From: Pseudopyrenochaeta lycopersici | Taxonomy: Eukaryota; Ascomycota; Dothideomycetes; Pleosporales; Pseudopyrenochaetaceae | NCBI GenBank assembly: GCA_003313425.1 | Contig: NHZP01000005.1 | Location: 2,046,001-2,110,000, forward strand | Direction of reading: 5' to 3' | Length of the DNA stretch: 64,000 nucleotides | In this document: piece after piece, positions 10,129-22,938 of the stretch | How the letters are laid out: the number at the start of each line of letters is the position of its first letter | How positions within the stretch are numbered: the first letter of the stretch is position 1 | Translations under genes and position numbers: made by a program | The notes under the pieces: model-generated | Told to the model about the DNA's origin: nothing | The model's input: only the letters and a program-made list of their open reading frames with translations | Databases searched by the model: none

Positions 10129-11915
10129 ACGAAGCCCATCTTGTGTCACAATGGGGTAGGAACTTCAGAACTGACTACGCACGACTAGGCTGCTTACGCA
10201 GCTTATTTGGAAGCCATATCCCTTGGTTTGCCTGCTCTGCATCATTGGACAACGAGGCACTCAAGATGCTAAAGAAGGGAGTCGGTTTTAAGGATGATGT
10301 CTCCATTATGCGCACATCAATCGATCGACCGGAGCTAATAATCAGAATTGGCTGGATACCAACAGGATCGCGCCAAAAGGCTTCTGCCTTACGCTTTATA
10401 TTTGATGACAGTGTTCGAACAAACACTGCATCTGCTCCCCTGCCACGAAAAATACTAAAAACAGTCGTTTTCTTCGACTCCAAAAAGGAGGCATACATCG
10501 CTATGCAGGAGTGTAGGATCTGGTTGCAAGAGAGCGATACCTATAGATATCCAAAGAAGCTTTCTAGAGAGACGATCAAGATTTTCCACCGCAATATAGC
10601 CAAGTCCGACAAAAACGCTATTATTAAAGAGTTCCAGAAGCTATCTGCAGATTCGTCGATACGCGTAATATTTGCCTCAGAAGCACTTGGACTGGGCGTA
10701 GATCTACCGGACGTTCGACGTATTGTACAGAACGGGTTGCCGAAAGGAGAAGAGCCTGCTATTATGTGGCAGCGAGGCGGTAGAGCTAGTAGGGATGGAG
10801 AGGACGGCGAAATAATCCTCCTAATAGACGGGTGGGTGGAAGGTCCACGAATGACTTCCTTGTTGGCTAGAAAAAAAGGCCTACACAGTAAGTGCCAATT
10901 ATGCTAGAGCTTGCAGCGCCTAAATGAAGGTATATTAGCAGACGAACATAACAAAAAAAGGACCTTGACACTTCCTGAGCGCCGTGGTAACCTACCTAAC
11001 TTCTGGTATATGCTAGTGAACGAACCCAGCTGCCTCAGAGCACGATTTCTAGATTACTTCGATGAACCACAAGAGTTTCGGGAATATATTTGAAAGAACC
11101 GCTGCTGCAGCAATTGTAATCCTGACCGTCAGCTCGGCAAGCTAGATAATCACTACCTATACAGTGAGCGTGGTAACAGCCTCAATACTAGACGCAAGGA
11201 GGTGCTCGGACTGATAACGGCCTGGGCAAAAAATCAAGTACCTGCAGCGTTTCCTAACCCGTCGTTTCGGCCAACAGTCGACTGCTTCATATCGGCAGAT
11301 CAATTGACGCAGCTAGCTAAGGACGCACATCTTATTACGAATCTAGATAAGCTACATAAAGCTCTTGGGTTATGGTACTTCTTCCAGACCTATGGCGCTG
11401 AACTCCTTGCGAATCTATAAAGCGCTAGCCGTACAGCGGAAGAAGTTGTATCCTAGGCCTTTAGGAGGACTAGCAGTTAAACTCAGGCATCTAGCCAAAG
11501 CTAAGACGGTAATATCTGGGTTAACACCGCTACTCCGATATCTATGAACCAGTTAACGTCCCAGGCGTCGACACAATCAATTCCTACTCGCCGACCCCTC
11601 GATTTAGTATCTGGAAATGTACCCGGTAGCACTTAAAAAAGTTCGAAATAAGACAAAACGGGGCACACGGTATCTTCGGCGCCAGTGGCTTCTTAAGATC
11701 TACCTGCATCTAGTTTTGGCCGCCTGAGAAAGGCACTGAAGAAGCTTGGGGAGTAGCGGGGGCGCTAATTTATATAAAGGGCATCCTGGCTGATCAGGCG
11801 AGCTTTCGAGGACCGACAGCGAAAGGCAAAGCAGAAGGAGACAGCTATTCAAGCCGTTGCCGCCACCTATGCGAAGCCTCAGTCAACAGACGCTCAGCCG
11901 CCTAGGGGGGTTTGA
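10129..11915 (+). pseudogene. RecQ-like helicase, C-terminal part
   Basis: The frame resumes inside motif II (DEAHLVSQWG), then motif III (ACSASLD), a linker, motif V (IFASEALGLGVDLPDV) and motif VI (QRGGRASRDG), the order of a RecQ-type core. The frame stays readable to about 11915, but after 10907 it is punctuated by TAG/TAA/TGA stops (10905, 11091, 11418 and about eight more). This end is therefore dead whatever happens to the inserted hATs. The tail is basic and glutamine-rich (DRQRKAKQKETAIQ). Expected zinc-binding cysteines appear only as a small cluster (CCSNC near 11100). The gene runs towards the converging DUF6589-type gene, and the two ends are about 220 bp apart. Confidence 0.8.
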
Positions 11916-12134
11916 AAATAGCAAATCTAACGCCCCCTAAGGAGGGGAAAGGAGAGAATATTATTCGAATAGCCTGATTTAGAGACCCTAATAGCAATAT
12001 CACCATCTCTTATATCTGCAAACCAATGATATTGGATAACGACTCGTTTAATAATTATGAATAGAGAACTTACTACGCCGTCGGCGGATATTGATTCGAT
12101 AATAGAAACCTGCTCCTGGGTACACTATCACGCA

Positions 12135-12424
12135 CTACGAAAGGAGTTCCCCGGCTACGCTGCTTGCAAAGTCCTCGTCTGGTGTAGGTAGATCATTAAT
12201 GAGAGCCAATAGCTCGGTGTCCCATATCTGGTTTATACCACCAGAAGCATTTGTATCATCGCCCCCCATATATGTATTTCCTCTAGGTATTAGTCGTCAA
12301 CGTCGTCGTCTAGAGTGACAATATCGTCCAACGCAGAAATGGGCGTCGCCGTCGCATTATCAAGGTCTTGTCCCTCCTCCCACTCGCCTTCAACGACTGC
12401 GCAGTTGAATCTTTTAACCCCGTT
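12135..12424 (-). pseudogene. DUF6589-type gene, C-terminal part (putative Academ-like transposase)
   Basis: On the minus strand, removing hAT-C and one 8-bp duplication joins LLNNGV at 15349 to KRFNCAVVEGEWEEGQ here in frame. An acidic tail follows (SALDDIVTLDDDVDD), then a shift of frame into GGDDTNASGG and a terminal LPTPDEDFASSVAGELLS before the stop at 12135-12137. The frame change may be an intron I could not place or a small indel. I see no motif of known function in this tail. Its in-frame rejoining is the evidence that it belongs with 15349-17055 and 22080-22770. Confidence 0.65.
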
Positions 12425-15340
12425 CAGAGCTTATAGTAATACATATATATTCATAACCTTATTCATATATATACATACATACATACATATAGATATAAAT
12501 AGAGGTCTTATACATACATACTTATCTATACATATAAAATATCTCGGCATTACGTAGTGACCGGAAAACTCTCCACTTTAAGACTTTAAGAGCACCAGTT
12601 AAATTGATTAGATAGTTAACTAAACATCGCTTACACTATGCATATTGCAAGATTAATTATCAACTAATAGATTAGTCATACACAGTACCCTTTGTAACAT
12701 GCATGCTAAGCCTCTGCCACGTATACAGATTGCTTAAGTTTAAGTAGGCTTAGGAAGCTTGCTATAAACATATATTTAGTTGCTTTAATTATAGATAGTT
12801 CTGGAGATTAGATTCTCCTATACCTAAATCTATTTAACCGCTCTGACAGCATCTCTATGCGCACATATATCTTTTATAGCTTCACTAGACGTTAGTAACA
12901 CTTTAACACGAGTATCCTCACCCCTATTATCTCTTCCTAAGTCTACTATCCCGTCTGCTGAGCAGTCTAGTACTCTGAATAAACCCTTAATACTCTAACG
13001 GCGCCCTGCACCCCCTTCCTTAATTACCTCCAAGCCTCCTAAGAAAAAGCGAATGATAAGAGCAGAGAATACATGGAATGAATTCCGTGATCCTGAAGGC
13101 GATGAACTAGTATATAATGACAAGAAGAGAAGGCTACACTACTGTAAGCGATGCCCAAAGTAGGCAAATTCGGTCTCCTCTAATGCCCGCTACCATCTTG
13201 AGAAAAAGCATCATATAATTGTTGTAGAAGGCCCTACACCATATTATAGGGAGACACAGCGCGCAATTAATTTAAGCTTTAAAGATTAAGAGGAGAAAGA
13301 GAAGCGAAAGATAAAAGAGAAGCAACAGAACATTCTCCGTAACGCTATCAGCTGAAAGGCATTCCTTAAGGCTTAATGCCTTCTTATTACACGACGGCGA
13401 CTACCGCGTAACTTTGTTAATTGGCCTGAATTTCACGCGCTCCTATATGCTGTTAATCCCCTCTCACCTGAAGTCACAATCTCTGCTCCTAATACCGCCT
13501 CCGCCCATATTAAAAAGTCCTACCAACGTCATCGAGAGACTGTTAAACGAACCTTACATAAATCCAGAAGCCTTATCCATTTCACTGTTGACCTCTGGTC
13601 GGCACCAAGCACAAAGTCACTATTTGGAGCACACGTACAATGGGTTGACGATTAATACAAGCTTCGTAAGGCATTACTTGGGCTTCCGCAGGTTATGTTC
13701 TCACATAGTGGTGAGAACCAGGCTGCTCATCTCATGGATATCGTTCGAGAATTTGAGCTTGCACATCTTGTTGGCTACTTCACAACTGATAATGCAGGCT
13801 TAAACGATACATTGCTTAAATCGCTAGCAAAGAATCTCCTTGTTGAATATGGCGCTCAAATCAACCCAAAGAAGCGACAGATCCGATGCCTCGGTTATAT
13901 TATTAGCCTCTCACTCTCTGCATTCCTCTTTGCAGATAATAAGACGGCGCTTGAAGAGGTTCTTAAGGAGGCAATTGAAGAGGAGGAAGAGACATTAGTC
14001 TGTGAGCTACTTATTGAGAAGCTTAAGGCTCTTAAAGGCTTAAAAGGCAAGAAGAATAAGAAGAAGGATGACTATACTGGATGGAGGAGTATTGGCGCGC
14101 TTGGCAAGCTACACAATATTGCTGTTTATATCAAAACCTCTGATATACTTAGTGACCACTGGCGTCAGCTATCTCCGAATCTAAGGCTTGGTATTAATAA
14201 TGCAACGCGGTGGAACTCGTGGTATCTACTCATCAAGCGCGCCGTTAGCAAGCAGAGCGAGATTATGGAGATCTGCCGACGCCATAAGAAAGACTTTGGT
14301 GATGGAAAAGATATATTGACTGAGGAGGAGTGGGAGCAGCTTGAAGGTACCGAGGAATTCTTACAGCCATTCTATCAAGCAACGCTTGAAGGGCAGAAGG
14401 AGTTCGCATTACTAGATCAAGCGCTATTCTTTATGGATGTCTTATTCAAGCATTTTGAGGAGGCGAAGGTACGTAATCCGATCTCTGGATTTGAGTATAC
14501 TCACGACTCCTGGTAGCGTTAATATGCAGAGAATGCAACGCTTAAGAACTCTATTAATATGGGCTGGATTCAGCTCCGCAAGTACTATGAGAAGACCAAC
14601 GAATGCCCTGCATATGCAACCGCCCTCCTCCTACACCCTGCCTACCGAGCGAGATATCTCAACACCAATTGCTTGAAGAATGGCGACCGTCTGCATTTGA
14701 ATCGGCACGTACGATCTGGGCGGAGTACAAAGATTGCCCAATTGCCTTAAGATCTCAGTCAATACGGCTATCGGATAAGCCGCAACGAAGTTTGAGTCTC
14801 TCCGCCGTGCGCTCGAAGTTACAGACCATAATGAAGAGGAGGATGAGCTTGAGAGATTTCTTAATGGCGTACCAACACTAATATTTGGTACACCACTTCA
14901 ATGGTGGACCCGTGAAGAACAGAGAGCTGAGTATCCACGCCTACATCAGATGGCTATTGATATCTTGAGTATCCCTCCGCTTTCAGACAAGATTGACGGT
15001 GTATTCTCGGGTGTAAGAAGAGCAATACCATGGGAGCGAGGCTCCTTAGATATGGAGACGATACAGATTCAAGAGCTTATAGGCAACTGGAACAAGAATG
15101 GACTATTACACGAGGAGGAATACGTAAATGAGCTTCTTATGAAGGCGACGGCAGCAGCTGAGAAAGCGGATAAGAGGCAGACTATTGATATTGAGATAGG
15201 CGGCGACAATGAGGTTAGTATTCTATACCATGACATCATGTATATTCATTACTAATGTATACATATGAATATAGATCGATACATATGAATGGATATGAAT
15301 AGAGGTCATATTCCATATGTATGTATTATTGCAAGCCCTG
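12425..15340 (+). mobile_element. hAT-C transposon
   Basis: The ends read CAGAGCTTATAGTAATACAT on the left and CAGGGCTTGCAATAATACAT on the right (inverted); all differences are transitions. The 8-bp target duplication ACCCCGTT is intact (12417-12424 and 15341-15348). The left subterminal part holds an AT-rich CATA microsatellite (about 12475-12540). The element is inserted in the DUF6589-type gene. Confidence 0.9.
12925..15255 (+). pseudogene. hAT-C transposase, stops and frameshifts
   Basis: A BED-type finger (CKRCPK... HLEKKHH, about 13140-13215) is followed by the hAT core: VDLWSAPSTK, GYFTTDNAGLND, CLGYIISLSLSAF and NATRWNSW. The longest clean stretch is 13695-14516. A break near 14470-14525, then a frameshift between about 14650 and 14820, separate this from the C-terminal dimerisation region (TPLQWWTREEQ and a degenerate PPLSDKIDGVFSGVRR). 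The usual SAESERVFSG signature has lost its acidic/Arg residues here. Gln-to-stop changes occur at 13160, 13290 and 13350. The C-terminus resembles hAT-E at 63342. Confidence 0.8.
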
Positions 15341-17055
15341 ACCCCGTTGTTTAATAACTTGACCCCTCGCTGCAGGATATCCGTAGGTTGAAATGGAGAG
15401 CTCCTTCCACGAGCATGTTTAGTGATTGACCGTGACGCTGCTATTTGGTAAGCCAGGTAGCGCACCTCCCGACTGGCATCCTTGATCTGGTGCCTAGCGT
15501 TGCTGTATTCGCCGAACGCAGCTTCCATGGCGACTTTCAAGTCGGTACAGTAGCTTGCAGTTAGGGCGGTACGGCGGAAGAGATCAGCAATGTCGATTGT
15601 CGATGTCCTTCGTGTTGCCATTAAGACCTTCATCTGGAGGTTGAAAAACTCGTTCAGCCTATCCATTTCAAAACCAACCGTCATCAGTACCGCGTAAATT
15701 AACTAGGCCATTTGCCAGAATAGCGTTCTGTAATTCTTTGCTAGCAGCGACGGTCTGGGTGAGCTAGGTCATGTAGAGTGATAGGAAGGCGTATTTGGAC
15801 TTATCACTCCCATGAAATAGCAAGCAACATCGCGCTAGCGCTCGTTTGATGAGGCCCACGTCAGCGTGTTTAATGGCGTATTTAAGCGTCTTGTACGTCT
15901 CCATCTGCTGTAGGAACTTTGCATGAGCAGAAAACTCATAGTCCACAGGCTTAGACTCATCGGGCGACTGCTCCGCAACAGTGAAGATATACTGTCGTAT
16001 TTGCTCAACCTTGCTGTGGAAAGTGGCGCGGCTGAGCTTTCTAATATAGTGGTCAACTTGGTTAGGCTGAGAGGCCTGCACGCTCGACGGAAGAAGACGA
16101 TAGAACAGAGCTGTTATCCTTGCATCGAATGCTCGCGTAGCCACCTCCTCTTTGTGATGGAATGGACTTTTGTGGCCCTGTACACAGCTAAGGTAGTTCT
16201 TATTGTGGTAGAGCGTCGACTCCGCTGCGGCTTGCTCAGACCCAGAGTACGTATCATGGATTATATCCATGTAGTTGGTACGCCAGTGAAACAATCCAGG
16301 CACAGGTAGAAGCTAATTGTATTTGTCGTATGGAAGCGTTGCCTCCTGACGCTCTTTCTAAACTGTACGGATTAAGGAAACTGTCTTCTAATCACTATAG
16401 ACTAGGTGTAGTCGCCCACCAAAGCCATCGGCACGGTCGTACCCTAGTTACTCAGTAAATACTTTATCAATAACGCTGTATGTTCCGTTTATTGTGCCCT
16501 CGTTCTCTAAAATAGGGCCTAGACCGTAGTAAGGTGTTTTGCGCGGAGAGAGACGCTTAATTGATAGAAGCTCTGGACAATCTGTAAGGGTAACTTGTTT
16601 TTTTGTCTGTTTAAGGTTGTGATCAGTAAATAACCCTTCCACAGCTTTACGGTGTGTGTAGCAGATAGCCTTAGCAATCCAGAAACGCTAACAACCGCGA
16701 AGGATTTCATCATCCTGATTGCCGGGTGCTAGATAAATGTCACAAGGATTAAGTGCTACTTCTGGGCGTAGCATTAACTTGTGGAGGCCTCCAGCAGGTA
16801 TACCGTGACTAATACAGAGCTTCCTAGTAGTAGCGGATACGTGCTTTGCAAGTTCGCGTAGCGTCTGGTGACGAACATTCTGGTTATAGTCGAAATTATC
16901 CCAGGAAATAATGATTTCATTACGGTGGTTTTTCGCTAGGCTGGTAATCAGTTTCTACTTAAGTTAGTCGCTAGGCAGTACTCTTTAAGGGCAATCTAGG
17001 TACGTGAGAGGGACGATACTTTTCCGATATCAGCTAATTCGCCATGTCTACTGTT
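15341..17055 (-). pseudogene. DUF6589-type gene, central part (putative Academ-like transposase)
   Basis: The minus-strand frame carries the features I associate with DUF6589 proteins: ISWDNFDYNQN (16883-16910), then LHLVYSD, a PGLFHWRTNYMD segment at 16300, and a long helical C-terminal half (LTQTVAASKELQNAI, MDRLNEFFNLQMK, TDLKVAMEAAFGEY). About eight TAG/TAA stops interrupt it, almost all at expected Gln codons. Joining across the Copia gives YGVIN-SRHGEL without frameshift. The function is not experimentally known to me; the location inside a transposon with helicase and hairpin ends suggests the transposase. Alternatively it could be cargo of the element. Confidence 0.72.
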
Positions 17056-17060
17056 GATTA

Positions 17061-17181
17061 TGATGTTTTTGGAGCTCTGATTGGTTGACCATCATGTTCT
17101 TGTTTTACTAGAATACAGGAGGGGATCGCTGACTATATACCCAGTCTCGATCAGGGGCTTGCAGTACTGACAAATTCAACA
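17061..17181 (-). repeat. Copia-2 LTR (3' LTR in element orientation)
   Basis: This 121-bp repeat begins TGATGTTTTTGG and ends AAATTCAACA. I found no difference from 21954-22074. Confidence 0.95.
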
Positions 17182-17401
17182 CTCCCACTCAGGAATGCGA
17201 GCCAAAGTCTAGCCATTGCCCTCTGGCAGCAGTCATATAAATAAAGTCGATAGTTCTGATACGTCTAAAAACCCTTAATATCTCAGGGAAAATCGCAGTG
17301 TATCGTCGGCTGGAAAACATAAACCAGCTTATATCTCAGCATCTCTAGGCGATAAAAACCCCCCTATATTAGGAGGGAAAAGCCTGACCTGCTGTTTCTT
17401 C

Positions 17402-20400
17402 TCATGCGTGCTCCAGCCCAATTGCCTTCCTGAATCTCTCGAACTTGATCTTGTCTAACGCCTTTGTCAAGCCGTCAGCTACCTGACTCTCTGTCTCGAT
17501 ATACTGAAGCTCTATAGCACCCTCGCTGACCTTGTCTCGTACAAAATGATGTTGTATATCAATATGCTTAGTACGGGCGTGAAATTGAGGGTTCTTCGCA
17601 AGTGCAATAGCGCCTTAGTTATCGCAGTATATAATCGTCGCTTGCGCCTGGTTTGCTGCTTCAGGTTGTATTTCGTTGAGTAGTTGTCGTAACCAAATTG
17701 CCTCTTTTGTAGCGTTCGTTTGGCCGATGTATTCAGCCTCGCACGATGACAGTGCAACAGTTGATTGTAGCTTTGAGGACCAGCTAATCACCGCACTTCC
17801 TACGTTGAAAACGTAGCCTGAAGTTGATTTCCGAGTGTCATAGTCTCCTGCCTAATCAGAATCACTATAGCCAGACAGCGCTGCTAGTGGCCCTTTGAAG
17901 ACAAGCACATAGTCGATTGTCTTACGGAGGTATCGGAATATTCGAGTGACGGTGGCCTTGTGCGCTTGCGTAGGTCTTGCGGCGAATCGACTGACGACTG
18001 AAACAGCGTAGGCGATATCCGGTCGGGTTCCCAGCATGGCGTACATGAGGGAGCCTACAGCACTCTGATACCATTTGATATCAGCTGTCATTGGTTCAAA
18101 CTCAGCCTCTGCTTTCTGTAGCTTCGTGTGCGCGTCAATTGGCGTGTCATGCTTCTTATTGCAGTCCCACAATCCAAAGTCGCGGAGTACTTTCTCAAGG
18201 TAGCTTCGCTGGCTCAGCTTTAGGGTTCGGCTTTGTCGATCCCTTATTACTTCCATTCCAAGGTAGTACTTGCAGGGGCCTAGGTCTGTCATACGAAAGC
18301 GCTCGCTCAGCTTTGCTTTGATCGTAGAGATATTAGCCTTAGATGGGCCAACTATAAGGAGATCATCGACAAAGACTGCAATGTATGTACCCTTGCTGTT
18401 GTGGAATATGCAGTTGTCGGCGGTAAGGGGTTCGAAACCGAGTGTTTTAAGGTAGGCCGTAAGGGTGAAATACCAGACACGCGGTGATTGCTTTAGGCCG
18501 TAAAGTGCCTTATTTAGCTTACAGACCTTATGCGATTCTCCGACAACTCCTATTCCTTCAGGCTGCTCCACGTAGATTTCAGTGTCGATATCGCCATAGA
18601 GAAAGGCTGTTTTAACGTCCATTTGTTCAATCTTAAGGTCGTTTGCTGCCGCAATCGCGAAGAGTAACTTATAGCTCATTAGCTTGACGACTGAGGCAAA
18701 GGTCTCATAGTAATCAAGGCCTTCTCGCTGTTCGAAGCCTCTTACTACCCATCTCGATTTATATCGTAGGATCTCGCTATCTAAGCCGCGCTTGTGCCTG
18801 TAAACCCATTTACCGGTCAACACTGCTCTGTCTTTTGGTTGATCAACTAGGTCCTAAGTATGATTTTCAGTCAAAGAATTAACCTCATCTTCTATTAATT
18901 TCTCCCACTGCTTCGCATTCCCTCCACTCACAGCTTGTCTGTATGTTCGTGGTTCGTAGGGTTCTGAGCTGTCTGCGTTTGCGATAAGTGCAATAAAGCA
19001 GGGCTCATCAATTACGGCAGACTCATCAGCTGCGGCAAGTAATGCTCGTTCAAGCGGGTGATATGTGGTTCCTTTTGCAATTCGTGGACGAGGTTCTCGT
19101 GCTGGCGCTGATACTGGCGCTGGTACTGGCGCATGAGCTTGTCCAGGTAAAGGCTCTCTGTCTGGGCCAGGAGTGACCTGAATTATCTCACCATCCCCCC
19201 ATAAGTCGGGCACGGGATATGTCGACAAGTGTTGTCTTTTAGTTAAGGGCTCAGATGCTCCCACATCATCGAGACCTCTCTTCTCGGCTGCGAATTGTAC
19301 AGATGACGCCCGGATTAGTCGTCCAGTGGTGGTAACAAGTTGGTAAATATGATCGCCCTCGTAGCCAAGGAGCGTACATTCAACCGCATTGTCCTTGTCT
19401 TTTGAGCGGAGTCTTTCCAGAGCCAGACACTTTGTGCCCGGTGTACGCATGTGTCGGTAGTAGGGATCATGTCCATACTAGGCTCGATATGGTGTTGTCA
19501 GAAGCCTTGATTGGAGAGTACGCATTCGGACGTAATTTGCTGTGCGTACCATTTCCGGCTAATATGCCCATGGTAAGCTAGAGAGCTTTAGGAACGTTTT
19601 AGCCTTGTTCCAAATAATATGTCTAAGCTTCTCCGCAGCACTATTCTGTTGTGGGTTTCCGGGAACCGTGAACTCTGGCGTAACGCCTGTAAGAAAGAGA
19701 TATCTTAGCATAGCCTTTGACGTGTATTCTCCGCTGTTGTTAGCTCGTAGCCGATGGATTCTACGATCTAGTCGTTCGTAGTGCTGCTTAAAGTTTTTAA
19801 AACAGTCGAATACGTCGGCCTTGGCCTTAATATAGTAGGTAACTAAGAGTTAAGTTGCGTCGCAGAGGAACGTGACGATAAATCGGGAGCCATCGAGTCT
19901 AGTCTTGAACAGTCCTAGAACGTCTGAGTGGATAAGATCTATAGGGGCTTCTCCCGGTTAGATGTGGCTCTTGTGGGGTTTGGAACGTAGTGTAGATATT
20001 CCGCATGTCTCGCACGGAGTAATTTCGGGGATTGGCTTTGTAAGATCGATTTCCTCTGTTATCTTGGCTATCCTGAGCAGTGTGCTCTCAGCGATATGGC
20101 CTAGGCGGTTGTGCCAAACTCGTAAGGTGTCGGGGTTAATCTCGGCAGAGAGAAGGGCTAGTTGCTACTGGAGGCTCGTGTCTAGGAACCAGCATCCATT
20201 TCTGCTTGTTGCCGTGATTATGCTCTTTCCTGTTTTGATCTTACAGTATTCCTTTGAGAATCGAATATCTGCGCTAACCTTGAATAGTTGCGCAACAGAG
20301 ACCAAGTTGACTGCGCAGTCAGGCACCTGATAAACGTTGGTAAGATGAATTGATCGAGATTTGCCCTTGATTTTGCATCGCAGTTTGACTGTTCCTCTAC

Positions 20401-21466
20401 TAATAGGTGCGCATAATGTTCCTCCTAGACCCTTAATATGTGCAGAAGATTCGGGGATAGCTTCGTAGCTAATAAAGTGTTCCCGGCTGTGGGTAATATG
20501 ACGGGAGTATCCGGTGTCAACAGCCTACTAGGTGTGTAAGAGATTGCTAGTATCATCATTGGCTGTCATCCCAAAATGTGCAATAAGGCCTACAGGATCG
20601 TCTGACTCATCGTCATCCTCGCGAGTCTTCCTCCTTTTGGTAGATAGCCCACGGCGTCCCTTCCCGGCCTTGGCTTGCTGTTTCAAGTGTGGATATAGAG
20701 TCCAACACTTCTCCTTGGTATGGTAGGACTTGTGGCAGTGCGTACAATAGGGAACCTCAATGTTCCTGGTGTCGCCAGTTGCTGCAAGTGCAATGCCGGT
20801 CGTTGCGATGGTTGTCGAGGCCGTAGATGCTGCCAGCGCAGCCACGCTTTCCTCTTAAGCTAATGTACGCTCATATCCCTTGGCCTTAAGCGCTACGAAG
20901 TCGAAGTCAACCTCGCCTCCATCGTCACTAGGGAGTATCTGATTATTGGTGGTGAACGAAGTATAGAAGATGCTATACGCCGACCCTAGGCCCTGCAGAT
21001 ATTGTAGAATCACTAGTAGCGCTGGGATAATGACTCCTAACTGGACCAGCTGATTTTGAAGCTTCTTGGCGGCTTCGGTATAATCCTTAATATTCTTGTA
21101 GTTGGTTAGAGAGATAGTAAAGAACTGATTAGAGAGATCACGGAAAGTGCCGTCCCCTTGAGGTTTGTAGTTCTTTTCTAGAGTCTCGTAGGCCGTGTAG
21201 TAGTTGCTTATTCTGTCGATTATTTGCTTAGCGTTATAGTTGCACTGAGCTCTCATGGCGTATACGGCAAACTTGTGCTTCTTCTTCTACTCTGCTGAAG
21301 GATTGACTGGCGTATTCCTATAATCCTCCAGCCAGTTGAGTTGGTTTCCTATAATTAGGAAAGTTTCGATACCGTCAGAGAAGTCTAGCCAATTGTTGGC
21401 TCTGTTGAGGAAAGGTACCATAGCTAGGCTATAGCCACCTTTTATTTTAACTTGTGCGTTTGCCAT
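17402..21466 (-). pseudogene. Copia-2 Gag-Pol polyprotein, one frame with stop codons
   Basis: The ATG at 21466 (MANAQVKIKGG) to the stop at 17402 is one frame of 1,354 codons interrupted only by TAG/TAA (and few TGA) codons. Order: Gag with UBN2-like helices (about 21460-20860), a CCHC-like knuckle (CTHCHKSYHTKEKC near 20740), protease and integrase region (20500-19500), a linker, then reverse transcriptase (ARWVVRGFEQREGLDY, KTAFLYGDI, IYVEQPEG, VDDLLIVGPS) and RNase H ([33 protein letters not shown]). The single frame is usual for fungal Copia elements. Internal RIP stops but identical LTRs suggest an insertion that is recent yet already mutated, or mutation aimed at the longer internal region. 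Confidence 0.88.
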
Positions 21467-21953
21467 AATGTTGTAGTGTTAAGGAAGGGTAATAGGTAGC
21501 TTGTAGAGTCAGTGTTAGACGTCCTAAATCCTGTTCTAAAAGCTATGTAAATAGCAATTTTGGCTGGTATGACTTTAGTCCACCTGTACGGACTCGCCGA
21601 CGGTGTCTCTGTTAGTCTCTCCGCATAATATCCCTTTGCGGACATCGCCGCGCCTATTAATAAACAGCATATAAGAATAACTGTTGTGATAGGGTTCGTC
21701 TTAGCAGCTGTCGGAGTAGGATTTGCAACCCCGCTGAAGAGATCGTCATATCTCTCGTCGTCAGCCCTGGCCTAGGCTCTTCTGATTCGACGCCGGCCAG
21801 TCCAGCCCTCTCCTTATGTCGCTAGGAGCTGTCTGTGCTGCATTACAATATCTGGAGCAAACGGCGATGCCGAAAGAGTTATCAGGAGATCGAAGAGGTT
21901 GGCGGGGTAAATGTTAGACTTAGCTTAGTCAGCGCCCTTCCGGGCTTATAACC

Positions 21954-22074
21954 TGATGTTTTTGGAGCTCTGATTGGTTGACCATCATGTTCTTGTTTTA
22001 CTAGAATACAGGAGGGGATCGCTGACTATATACCCAGTCTCGATCAGGGGCTTGCAGTACTGACAAATTCAACA
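21954..22074 (-). repeat. Copia-2 LTR (5' LTR in element orientation)
   Basis: This repeat is identical to 17061-17181 over 121 bp and is followed by the GATTA duplication at 22075. Confidence 0.95.
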
Positions 22075-22079
22075 GATTA

Positions 22080-22770
22080 CTCCATAGCTTAACGTAACGC
22101 CCAGCCCAGCAAGGACGTTGAGAGTGCGCCGCTTAACCCCCATCGAATGTAAATGTAACCCGAGCAACATGGGAAGGTTGTTGCATTTCCTTGGAGCGCG
22201 GGCATGTGCCATGATAGAGCTGATCATAACTATGTGGCCCTGGTATTCGATCACGGTGTCACGGCGGCTGGCGCGCTGTTGCTCCATAAGCCCCGCAAGC
22301 AGACTCCAGAGCTCCAGTGCTGCCTTTTATACCCGCTCAGCCAAGGTAAGTATGTCTAGTTGAGCGATGTCCTTCTCAGATTCGAACTCCCCCATGCCAA
22401 CCTCGGGTTTCCCCAATGCGTTAAGCTCAGTGCGTAGCCGTGTGATCAGATTCGTGTTCCCCACATTTCGAATATCTTCCGAAGCGCGCGACAGTTGTTC
22501 AACCACCTCTTTCCGCTTATATATTGCATCTGATAGTGCCTTTGGCCGAGCTGAACACTTCATACCATACTTTTTGGTCGGCTGGGCAGTGACCAGATGG
22601 TATATTAAGTCTTTGATCGACCATCGGTGCTTTTCATTCAGCTCATACAGCACCATATCAACTCTCTCGCGCGCGCTTAGGCCTTTGACGTATCGTGTCG
22701 GCTTGTTAGGGTCAATGACGTGCCGTTTTCTGGCTGGAGAGGTCGCACCAACCTGGATGGGGGTTGGACT
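22080..22770 (-). pseudogene. DUF6589-type gene, N-terminal part
   Basis: The minus-strand frame runs from about 22740 (TSPARKRHVIDPNKPTRY) through VLYELNEKHRWSIKDLIYHL, which resembles the start of DUF6589 proteins. A helical region follows, one TAA at about 22324, then LELWSLLAGLMEQQ and a segment rich in His/Met up to the Copia at 22074. The true start is not clear: an in-frame TGA lies near 22770 and an upstream exon is possible. The part from 22080 to 22320 is read through to 17055 once Copia-2 is removed. Confidence 0.65.
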
Positions 22771-22938
22771 TCACCGCGGGCAACGTCTCCACGCAGGGGC
22801 CGAATTCGGCGATTTTGACGTCATCATCTTATTCTCGGAGGCCAGTTTAACGGTCCTACAACATGTTAGAGCTTAATCTAAAGTTGTGGTGGCGTAGGAT
22901 ATACTTGACCAAAGTTCGGATATTTATATGGTGGAGTG

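Larger units (their letters stand above)
17061..22074 (-). mobile_element. Copia-type LTR retrotransposon (Copia-2), identical LTRs
   Basis: The 5,014-bp element is oriented on the minus strand, with identical 121-bp LTRs (TG...CA) and a perfect 5-bp target duplication GATTA (17056-17060 and 22075-22079). Next to the 5' LTR on the minus strand is GGTTATAAGCCCGG, one transition away from the half-tRNA-iMet primer site used by Copia elements. It is inserted in the DUF6589-type gene. Confidence 0.95.

Noticed and set aside
11930..11955. GCCCCCT...AGGGG hairpin after the helicase gene as a terminator
   Set aside because: Bacterial-type terminators do not apply in this setting and no other processing signal is visible.
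15923..16309. Plus-strand frame of about 128 codons
   Set aside because: It is the antisense shadow of the DUF6589-type gene, whose motifs and in-frame joins lie on the minus strand.
17512..17757. Basic small protein on the minus strand
   Set aside because: It is an alternative frame over the Copia-2 RNase H, which reads in the polyprotein frame as [10 protein letters not shown] and HIDIQHHF.
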